Position numbers and translations under genes: made by a program. Below are positions 1 through 5,204 of a stretch of 6,187 bases of DNA, one piece after another. The DNA comes from an uncultured Bacteroidota bacterium (GTDB taxonomy: Bacteria; Bacteroidota; Bacteroidia; Bacteroidales; 4484-276). The stretch lies in NCBI GenBank assembly GCA_903930725.1, contig CAIYZW010000679.1, forward strand, positions 1-6,187. The letters are read 5' to 3'. The notes under the pieces were generated by a model that searched no databases, had not been told where the DNA came from, and worked only from the letters and a program-made list of their open reading frames with translations. How positions within the stretch are numbered: position 1 is the first letter of the stretch; each line of letters opens with the position of its first letter.

Positions 1-78
1 AGCCGAAACATTATTTTTAAAAATAAATTGCCTGTACAAAAAAATTTTTGATGCTTTTTTTCAATTTCACGAAAACAA

Positions 79-840
79 TCATTCAGCTATCAAAATCCCG
101 GACCAGTCATAAACCACCGAATGAAGGAATAAACCCTGTGCAGGAGCCGAAAAACCTGCCAATCCACGATTTTTTCCTTCGATAATTCGTACAAAATCAT
201 CAGTAGTTTTTTGATGCCTGCCCACCTTAATTAATGTTCCGACAATGGCTCTGACCATGTTCCTTAAAAAGCGGTCGGCGGTGATGGTAAAAACTAATTT
301 TCCGGCCTCCTCCGTAAATTCGGCTTGTAAAACCTTGCAATTGTTCGTCTTTACGTCGGTATGAAGCTTTGAAAAACTGGTAAAATCGTCGTACTTAAAA
401 AGCAGTTTTGCTGCTTCATTCATCATTTCAACATCCAGACCGCCAAAAATGAACCATGAAAAGTTGTGCAAAAAAGGGTCTTTTTCTTTGGAAATATAAT
501 ATTTGTATGTTCGCGAAATAGCGCTGAAACGGGCATGGGCATCCGGTTTAACCGGGAAAACAGATTGTACGGCAATATCGTTTGGCAAAAAGCGGTTTAA
601 CTCAAAAACCAACCTTTCACTTGCTGCAGCATTTAAGGTTTTATCAACATCAAAATGGGCATAAAATTCACTTGCATGAACGCCGGTATCGGTGCGGCCA
701 CAGCCTGTTAAAATTTCATCCACACCAGCTTTAAAACGCAGCGCCTCCACCATCTTCGACTGGACAGTAACTGCATTTTCCTGCATCTGCCAGCCATGAT
801 ATGCCGCTCCATCAAACGAAAACCTGATAAAATACCTCAT
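79..840 (-). CDS. truA: tRNA pseudouridine(38-40) synthase TruA
   Basis: TruA isomerises uridines 38, 39 and 40 in the anticodon arm of many tRNAs to pseudouridine, acting alone in the cytoplasm. The 253-residue product has the family's usual length. It opens with the typical N-terminal strand MRYFIRFSFDGAAYHGWQ and carries the signature GCGRTDTGVHA at residues 46-56, in which Asp51 is the expected catalytic nucleophile. Further conserved stretches are SRTYKYYI in mid-protein and RFLRNMVRAIVGTLIKVG (about residues 190-210), the RNA-binding/dimer region. The ATG at 840-838 gives a full-length N-terminus; no clear Shine-Dalgarno precedes it, which is normal in Bacteroidota. The gene runs divergently from the hox operon and is separated from it by about 1.2 kb of non-coding DNA, so no functional link is implied. 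It appears intact. The 78 bases beyond its stop are AT-rich, with a 16-bp perfect AT palindrome at 11-26 but no convincing terminator. Confidence 0.97.
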   Translation of the reverse strand: MRYFIRFSFDGAAYHGWQMQENAVTVQSKMVEALRFKAGVDEILTGCGRTDTGVHASEFYAHFDVDKTLNAAASERLVFELNRFLPNDIAVQSVFPVKPDAHARFSAISRTYKYYISKEKDPFLHNFSWFIFGGLDVEMMNEAAKLLFKYDDFTSFSKLHTDVKTNNCKVLQAEFTEEAGKLVFTITADRFLRNMVRAIVGTLIKVGRHQKTTDDFVRIIEGKNRGLAGFSAPAQGLFLHSVVYDWSGILIAE

Positions 841-860
841 TTCTTTAATTTTTCAGACGT

Positions 861-890
861 CGAAAATAGTTAAAAAATGGCCTTATCAAA
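861..890 (-). promoter_or_regulatory. Candidate Bacteroidota-type promoter of truA
   Basis: On the minus strand, TTTG (890-887) is followed after 18 bases by TATTTTCG (868-861). This is one base off the Bacteroidota housekeeping -7 consensus TAnnTTTG with its -33 TTG box. Transcription would begin near 855-852, giving a short leader before the ATG at 840. The position is right, but the -7 mismatch, the slightly short spacer and the AT-rich background keep this tentative. Confidence 0.35.
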
Positions 891-1052
891 ATGTATCGGA
901 TGTTTTTGATGGCATTGACTTGTTCAGGCTCTAATCAGACTCCGTATTAAGGCTAAATTATCAATGGTACAATTACTAAACAGTTACTGTACAGCTTCGG
1001 TACAACTATAAATATCTTATAATGTTGATATATCCTTACTTCCTTTACTACA

Positions 1053-1117
1053 GGTAGCTAAAGCTGGGAAGAAATGGTACACTGATTTGACTGATTCGAC
1101 AGATGTACACTGATTTT
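1053..1117 (+). repeat. Diverged direct repeat, copy 1
   Basis: This 65-bp segment recurs at an offset of exactly 90 bp (1143-1207), with about 10 mismatches and no gaps by eye. It starts GGTAGCTAAAGCTGGGAAG and continues into short iterated words of the type ACTGATTTG/ACTGATTCG and TACACTGATTTT. It has no open reading frame of note. It lies in the non-coding stretch between truA and the transposase relic, where the only other thing seen is the truA promoter candidate. Its origin is unknown: it may be debris of an inserted element or a dispersed intergenic repeat. Confidence 0.75.
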
Positions 1118-1142
1118 TGATTTTAACATAATGAAAGACAAT

Positions 1143-1207
1143 GGCAGCTAAAGCTGAGAAAAAATGGGACACTGATTTGACTGAACAGACTAATGTACAC
1201 TAATTTT
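1143..1207 (+). repeat. Diverged direct repeat, copy 2
   Basis: This is the second copy of the 65-bp repeat, aligned without gaps to 1053-1117. The best-conserved parts are AGCTAAAGCTG and ACACTGATTTGACTGA. Seven bases of it run into the word TTTACTACGGTAGC (1205-1218), which resembles TTTACTACAGGTAGC immediately at the start of copy 1 (1044-1058), so a third, shorter partial unit may begin there. A 20-codon reading frame from the ATG at 1141 falls inside this copy, but copy 1 lacks an equivalent start and nothing supports it as a gene. The copy abuts the first recognisable codons of the transposase relic, where that gene's N-terminal part should be. Confidence 0.75.
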
Positions 1208-1213
1208 ACTACG

Positions 1214-1702
1214 GTAGCAGAAACTTTCGCATGGGTACTGATGAAAAATCACTTTCCAGTTCTGGTTCGAATACTTCCTACTGAAGAGATTGGTTTTATA
1301 AAACCCAAAGAAGGAAAGATACAAATTGTTTACTCCGAAAAGAAAAAATACAATCCAACATAACAGCTTGGTAATCTTTTTAATGCTTACACCAAATCCA
1401 ATAATCACAAATTTCATCGAACCGGAAGTTTGTTCGAATCGCCATTCAGGTGATTGCATGTAAATAATGAACATTATTTTAAGCAATTGGTGTATTATAT
1501 TCACTACAATCCTGTTCACCATTGTTTTTTTGACTTTATTTTGGATTATCCCTGGTCGTCATATTTGACAATCCTCTCAATTAAACCCACAAAATTGAAC
1601 CGTGACAAAGTGATTGGATGGTTTAACTCCAAATCCGAATTTATTGAGTTTCACCGGATCAAACATGATTCGAATAACATTGAAAAAATGATTATTGAAT
1701 AA
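1214..1702 (+). pseudogene. Decayed REP-associated tyrosine transposase (Y1/HUH, IS200-like), N-terminus missing
   Basis: A single reading frame from about 1214 to the stop at 1700-1702 translates into the recognisable middle and C-terminal parts of a Y1-type REP-associated transposase. In order it shows VAETFAWVLMKNHFPVLVRI, then NLFNAYTKSNNHKFHRTGSLFE, YFKQLVYYIHYNPVHH with the helix expected to hold the catalytic tyrosine, DYPWSSY, and WFNSKSEFIEFH. Inactivating changes are clear. The family's HUH motif HFH reads HFP (second codon CCA at 1256-1258). TAA interrupts at 1361-1363, probably from CAA, and TGA at 1451-1453, probably from CGA. The first roughly 50-60 residues are absent and replaced by the direct-repeat DNA. 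Only the last 82 codons (from 1454) remain open; a separate functional protein there is unlikely. The relic sits directly upstream of two tandem palindromes, the kind of element such transposases mobilise. Confidence 0.88.
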
Positions 1703-1720
1703 AAATAACGGATTATTAAT

Positions 1721-1797
1721 AAAACACCGGCGGGTCTTACAGACTCTGCCGGGTTATCCAAAACCCGTTGGTGTGAGCGGCACCCGACTGGGGTTTT
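1721..1797. repeat. REP-like two-hairpin palindromic element, copy 1
   Basis: The 77-bp unit contains two adjacent inverted repeats. Hairpin A pairs CCGGC (1727-1731) with GCCGG (1748-1752) and extends inward through GGGTCT against AGACTC, with one bulged T and a three-base loop. Hairpin B pairs AAAACCC (1760-1766) with GGGTTTT (1791-1797) and, inside, GGTG (1770-1773) with CACC (1781-1784). A second, diverged copy follows after 10 bp. The layout and the position just downstream of a REP-associated transposase relic suggest a REP/BIME-type element; this association is inferred. The GGGTTTT end could also give some rho-independent termination, shielding hox from upstream readthrough. Confidence 0.8.
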
Positions 1798-1807
1798 AAC
1801 ACTTGAA

Positions 1808-1881
1808 AAAACACCGGCGGCATTTCAGACACCGCCAGGTTAGCCAAACCCGTTGGTATGCGTACCACCCGACGGGGTTTT
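1808..1881. repeat. REP-like two-hairpin palindromic element, copy 2
   Basis: This is a tandem, same-orientation copy of the element at 1721-1797. Hairpin A pairs CCGGCGG (1814-1820) with CCGCC-A-GG (1832-1839), with one bulged A and a longer loop. Hairpin B pairs AAACCC (1846-1851) with GGGTTT (1875-1880) and GGTA (1855-1858) with TACC (1863-1866) around the loop TGCG. The inner stem differs from copy 1 (GGTG/CACC) by a compensated change, G-C to A-T, so pairing was kept while sequence drifted. It ends about 55 bp before the predicted hox promoter. Confidence 0.8.
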
Positions 1882-1936
1882 AAAGTACAATCAAATAATA
1901 TTTTTATTTAAAATTCTTCTAAATTTTAAACGATTA

Positions 1937-1966
1937 TTGGTTGAACACAATTAAGGATTAGTTTTG
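1937..1966 (+). promoter_or_regulatory. Predicted hox operon promoter (Bacteroidota -33/-7 type)
   Basis: TTG at 1937-1939 is followed by a 19-bp spacer and TAGTTTTG at 1959-1966, a full match to the Bacteroidota -7 consensus TAnnTTTG. Transcription would start near 1972-1975, leaving a leader of about 105 bases before the hoxF ATG. It is the best match seen in the 196 bp between the palindromes and hoxF. AT-richness makes chance matches possible, but the box, spacing and location agree. Confidence 0.55.
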
Positions 1967-1993
1967 CATTGTTAATTTTTTCACAATACAAAA
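1962..1993. promoter_or_regulatory. Rex-like operator overlapping the hox promoter
   Basis: The core TTGTTAATTTTTTCACAA (1969-1986) fits the Rex operator. Compared with TTGTGAA-N4-TTCACAA only position 5 differs, and its left half is identical to the TTGTTAA half-site known from clostridial-type Rex operators. Symmetry continues outwards: TTTTGcATTGT (1962-1972) mirrors ACAATaCAAAA (1983-1993) with one mismatch. Rex is a redox-sensing repressor that binds DNA when NAD+ is high and releases when NADH rises, and it is known to control fermentation and NAD-regeneration genes. Here the site overlaps the end of the -7 box and the expected start point, where a bound protein would block transcription. 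Regulation of an NAD-linked hydrogenase by Rex makes physiological sense but is inferred. The palindrome could instead bind another dimeric regulator. Confidence 0.55.
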
Positions 1994-2077
1994 TGTTTCA
2001 TATTTAAATAGAACAATATCAACGTAATAAATTGAATTTCAAATCTTCGATTGTATTAACATTAATCAAAAAATTTT

Positions 2078-3886
2078 ATGGCAACAAGCGTACAGAACAT
2101 CATCGAAAAGTACAATAAGGATAAAACCAGGCTAATGGACATCCTTATTGATGTTCAATCAGAGCGTGGTTACATTCCAAAAGCAACAATTACTCAAATT
2201 GCCAATGCTTTGGATATTTCTCATGTTGACGTGGAGCAGACAATGTCGTTTTACCATTTCTTTTCGGATAAACCAACCGGAAAATTTGCGGTTTACCTTA
2301 ACGACAGTGCCGTGGCCAACATGATGGGCCGTCAAAAAGTTAAGGAAACTTTTGAAAATGAAACAGGAATCAAATTTGGAGAAGTCACCCCCGACGGATT
2401 GATCGGCTTATTCGACACAGCCTGTATCGGGATGAACGACCAGGAACCTGCCGCACTTATCAACGGGCAGGTTTTTACGAACCTCACTCCGTTCAGAGTT
2501 AAGGAAATTGTTCGTGATATCAAGGCTGGCAGGCCTCTCGATGACATGTTCACTGCTGCTTATGGTGATGGTGAAAACCGGAACGAACTCATCAAATCGG
2601 TGGTTGTAAATAACATCCGCAAAAAAGGCCCGATTTTGTCCGAAGATTATACTCCGGGCATTGTAATCTGGAAAAAACTACCTCAGATGTCGCCTGAGCA
2701 GGTTATTGAAGAAATCAAGAAATCCAACATCCGTGGCCGTGGTGGTGCTGGCTTCCCAACAGGTTTAAAATGGGAATTCTGCCGTAAGGCAAAGGGTGAA
2801 AAGAAATATATCTTTTGCAATGCCGATGAAGGTGAGCCAGGAACTTTTAAAGACAGGGTTATCCTCACCGAGCGACCAAAATTGCTCTTCGAAGGCATGG
2901 TAATCGCCGGATACGCTGTTGGTGCACAGGAAGGAATCGTTTATGTAAGGCATGAATACAAGTATTTGCAGAAATACCTCGAAAACCTGCTGCAAGGTGC
3001 CCGCGACCGCAATTTGCTGGGCAAAGATATTGGAGGAATCAAAGGTTTTGATTTTGATATCCGAATCCAGTTTGGAGCCGGAGCTTACGTTTGTGGTGAG
3101 GAATCAGCACTTATCGAATCGGCTGAAGGAAAACGTGGCGAACCACGCGACAGGCCTCCATTCCCCGTCGAAAAAGGTTATCTCGATATGCCAACTGTTG
3201 TAAATAATGTTGAAACACTCTGCGCTGCAGTTAAAGTTTTGCTCAATGGTGGCGAATGGTACCGGAATTTTGGAACCAAAGATTCGACAGGAACCAAATT
3301 GCTGAGTGTTTCGGGCGATTGCAAATATCCGGGCGTTTACGAAGTGGAATGGGGTTTTACGGTTAACGATATTCTTGAGATGGTTGGTGCCGACGAAAAA
3401 CAGGTACAAGCCGTTCAGGTTGGAGGGCCTTCGGGTTCAATTATAAGCTCGGCCGAATTTAAAAGGACTGTTTGTTTTGCCGACCTTGCAACTGGTGGAT
3501 CGCTCATTATCATTGGCCAGCAGCGTGACATCCTGACTGACATTGTGCTGAATTTCACCGAATTTTTCATCGAAGAATCCTGCGGTTCATGCTCAACCTG
3601 CCGCAACATAACTTACCTGATGAAAAATAAATTAGAGAAAATCCTCGATGCCCGCGGTGTTAAAAAGGACATTGATGACCTCGTTGCCTGGGGCAAAATT
3701 CTGAAAGTAAGTCGTTGCGGACTTGGCCAAACAGCCGGAAATCCGATACTGACCAGTATTAAGAATTTCCGCCATCTGTATGAAGAGAAAATCCAGAAAG
3801 ATAAGGATTTTGACAGTGCTTTTGATATGGCTTCGGCCGTTAAAGAATCGTGCATTGCAGCCGGAAGAATTCCAACATTAAATTAA
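2078..3886 (+). CDS. hoxF: NAD-reducing hydrogenase diaphorase subunit HoxF (NuoE-like + NuoF-like fusion)
   Basis: HoxF is the NAD(H)- and FMN-binding end of the cytoplasmic group 3d [NiFe] hydrogenase, exchanging electrons between the Fe-S chain and NAD+. The 602 residues comprise a NuoE/HoxE-like domain (about 1-160) and a NuoF-like domain (about 175-575). The latter shows the nucleotide/FMN motifs GRGGAGFPTGLKW (220-232), NADEGEPGTFKDR (248-260) and GAGAYVCGEESALIE (333-347), then the [4Fe-4S] ligands Cys502, Cys505 and Cys508 in ESCGSCSTC and Cys547 in SRCGLG. In the N-terminal domain the [2Fe-2S] ligands of NuoE are not kept: the first pair is gone (YLNDSAVANM) and only Cys116 of the second remains (ACIGMND), so this domain is probably structural. 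Length and architecture match the Ralstonia soluble hydrogenase HoxF as I recall it. The ATG gives a complete N-terminus; the upstream region is A/T-rich without a Shine-Dalgarno. It is first in the operon, 36 bp before hoxU. Confidence 0.95.
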   Translation: MATSVQNIIEKYNKDKTRLMDILIDVQSERGYIPKATITQIANALDISHVDVEQTMSFYHFFSDKPTGKFAVYLNDSAVANMMGRQKVKETFENETGIKFGEVTPDGLIGLFDTACIGMNDQEPAALINGQVFTNLTPFRVKEIVRDIKAGRPLDDMFTAAYGDGENRNELIKSVVVNNIRKKGPILSEDYTPGIVIWKKLPQMSPEQVIEEIKKSNIRGRGGAGFPTGLKWEFCRKAKGEKKYIFCNADEGEPGTFKDRVILTERPKLLFEGMVIAGYAVGAQEGIVYVRHEYKYLQKYLENLLQGARDRNLLGKDIGGIKGFDFDIRIQFGAGAYVCGEESALIESAEGKRGEPRDRPPFPVEKGYLDMPTVVNNVETLCAAVKVLLNGGEWYRNFGTKDSTGTKLLSVSGDCKYPGVYEVEWGFTVNDILEMVGADEKQVQAVQVGGPSGSIISSAEFKRTVCFADLATGGSLIIIGQQRDILTDIVLNFTEFFIEESCGSCSTCRNITYLMKNKLEKILDARGVKKDIDDLVAWGKILKVSRCGLGQTAGNPILTSIKNFRHLYEEKIQKDKDFDSAFDMASAVKESCIAAGRIPTLN

Positions 3887-3922
3887 CCTTTAATCAAATC
3901 AGAAAATAGTAAAATTCATAAT

Positions 3923-4627
3923 ATGAGCACATTAGTAAAATTTAAAATTGATGGTGTTGAGTGTATGGCCGAAACCGGCACCTACATCGTTGAAGCTGCC
4001 CGCGAAAACGGAATTTATATTCCGACACTCTGCAATATCAGGGGAGTTAAGCCAAGAGGCTCGTGCCGTATCTGCACAGTCCTGGTAAATGGCCGCCCGA
4101 TGACTTCGTGCACAACACCAATCACCGACGGGATGGAAATCGAAAATAACATTCCCGAAATTAACGACATCCGAAAAGCAATTGTTGAGGTATTATTTGT
4201 CGAAGGAAACCATTTCTGCCCTTCGTGCGAAAAGAGCGGAAACTGCGAACTTCAGGCGCTTGGCTATCGTTTTAAAATGATGGTTCCACGCTTCCCGTAC
4301 AATTTCCCAGTCAGAGAGATTGATGCCTCAAATCCAAAAATTATCAAAGATCATAACCGCTGCATCCTTTGCAAACGCTGCATCAGGACAATAAAAACCG
4401 ATGAAGGCAAAACGGTTTTTGCATTTAAGAAACGCGGTTTACATCTCGAGATAAATGTTGACCCCGAAATGGGCGATAAATTTACTGACGACATGGCTGT
4501 AAATGCTGCCGAAATCTGCCCGGTTGGCGCAATACTCCTCAGGGAAAAGGGCTACCAGATTCCGATTGGAAAACGCAAATACGATCATGTTGCCATTGGA
4601 AGCGATGTCGAAAAAATTAAAATTTAA
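3923..4627 (+). CDS. hoxU: NAD-reducing hydrogenase Fe-S subunit HoxU
   Basis: HoxU is the electron-wire subunit that links the HoxHY hydrogenase module to HoxF; it is homologous to the N-terminal part of NuoG. The 234-residue protein has a plant-type [2Fe-2S] domain with Cys37, Cys48, Cys51 and Cys63 (PTLCNIRG, GSCRICTVLVNG, TSC). Next comes the His-Cys [4Fe-4S] site His97, Cys99, Cys102 and Cys108 (HFCPSCEKSGNC), then a further [4Fe-4S] site with Cys147, Cys150 and Cys153 (CILCKRC) and Cys199 (EICPVGA). All expected ligands are present. Its length equals that of characterised HoxU proteins, and it lacks the molybdopterin-like domain of NuoG, which separates it from complex I. The ATG is preceded by AT-rich sequence without a clear ribosome site. 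It lies between hoxF (36 bp gap) and hoxY (12 bp gap), consistent with one transcript. Confidence 0.95.
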   Translation: MSTLVKFKIDGVECMAETGTYIVEAARENGIYIPTLCNIRGVKPRGSCRICTVLVNGRPMTSCTTPITDGMEIENNIPEINDIRKAIVEVLFVEGNHFCPSCEKSGNCELQALGYRFKMMVPRFPYNFPVREIDASNPKIIKDHNRCILCKRCIRTIKTDEGKTVFAFKKRGLHLEINVDPEMGDKFTDDMAVNAAEICPVGAILLREKGYQIPIGKRKYDHVAIGSDVEKIKI

Positions 4628-4631
4628 GGAG
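4626..4631 (+). promoter_or_regulatory. Shine-Dalgarno of hoxY overlapping the hoxU stop
   Basis: AAGGAG begins within the hoxU TAA stop codon and lies 8 bases before the hoxY ATG, an ideal ribosome-binding site. The other three hox starts show nothing comparable, as is usual in Bacteroidota where AAGGAG plays little part. It fixes the hoxY start and hints at translational coupling or higher hoxY initiation. Confidence 0.7.
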
Positions 4632-4639
4632 ATATAAAA

Positions 4640-5188
4640 ATGAGTAAACCTATAGTTGCCACAACATCTTTGGCCGGTTGTTTCGGCTGTCACATGTCGG
4701 TTTTGGATATTGACGAAAGAATCCTCGATCTGATCGAGCTTGTGGAGTTTCACAAATCGCCAATTGACGACATTAAAAAGTTCACCAAAATGTGCGACAT
4801 TGGCCTGATTGAAGGCGGATGCTGCAACAGTGAGAATATCCACGTGCTGAAAGATTTCCGTAAAAATTGTAAAATCCTTGTTTCCGTTGGCGAATGTGCT
4901 ATCATGGGCGGACTTCCTGCTTTGCGCAATGGAATTCCTATCCAGGAATGTCTCGACGAAGCTTATCTGAATGGCCCGTCGGTAGGACGAAACAAAAAAC
5001 ACATCATGCCCAACGATGACGAACTCCCAATGATTTTAGACAGGGTTTATCCTTGCCACGAAATCGTGAAAATTGATTATTACCTTCCCGGATGCCCGCC
5101 AAGCGCCGAGTTAATCTGGAACGCACTTGTTGCTTTGGTCACCGGAGACGAGCTTAAATTACCTTATGAAGTTGTAAAATTCGATTAA
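4640..5188 (+). CDS. hoxY: NAD-reducing hydrogenase small subunit HoxY
   Basis: HoxY is the small hydrogenase subunit, carrying the single proximal [4Fe-4S] cluster that takes electrons from the Ni-Fe site of HoxH and passes them to HoxU; it is cytoplasmic. The 182-residue product has no twin-arginine signal, as expected for group 3. Proximal cluster ligands are Cys14 and Cys17 (LAGCFGCHMS), Cys86 (VGECAIMGG) and Cys152 (PGCPPS). The block YPCHEIVKIDYYLPGCPP is typical of HoxY. The protein is shorter than the Ralstonia form, which as I recall has an N-terminal extension of about 27 residues, and begins almost at the first cluster motif. A Cys61-Cys62 pair in EGGCCNSENI adds two cysteines to a conserved region near the cluster. 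The start is set by AAGGAG eight bases upstream. The gap to hoxH is 16 bp. Confidence 0.95.
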   Translation: MSKPIVATTSLAGCFGCHMSVLDIDERILDLIELVEFHKSPIDDIKKFTKMCDIGLIEGGCCNSENIHVLKDFRKNCKILVSVGECAIMGGLPALRNGIPIQECLDEAYLNGPSVGRNKKHIMPNDDELPMILDRVYPCHEIVKIDYYLPGCPPSAELIWNALVALVTGDELKLPYEVVKFD

Positions 5189-5204
5189 TTTTAAAAATAA
5201 AACA

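Noticed and set aside
11..26. Perfect 16-bp palindrome TTATTTTTAAAAATAA downstream of truA
   Set aside because: It is pure A/T in an AT-rich region with no GC stem, so it is not convincing as a terminator or operator.
982..1007. Small inverted repeat TGTAC...GTACA with CTTCGG in the loop
   Set aside because: The stem is only 5 bp, the loop does not fold as a proper UUCG tetraloop on that stem, and no T-run follows; it is likely chance.
1141..1203. A 20-codon reading frame (MAAKAEKKWDTDLTEQTNVH) within the second direct repeat
   Set aside because: It is very short, lies in a diverged repeat whose other copy lacks the start codon, and has no ribosome site or promoter.
1190..1522. A 110-codon minus-strand open frame opposite the transposase relic
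   Set aside because: It is antisense to recognisable transposase coding sequence, has no known motif, and looks like a shadow of an AT-rich pseudogene.
2051..2069. Possible second Rex-like site TTGTATTAACATTAATCAA just before hoxF
   Set aside because: The half-sites are out of register by one base and match poorly compared with 1969-1986.
4439..5002. A 187-codon minus-strand open frame across hoxU and hoxY
   Set aside because: It lies entirely opposite two strongly supported hox genes, and its sequence shows no family features.
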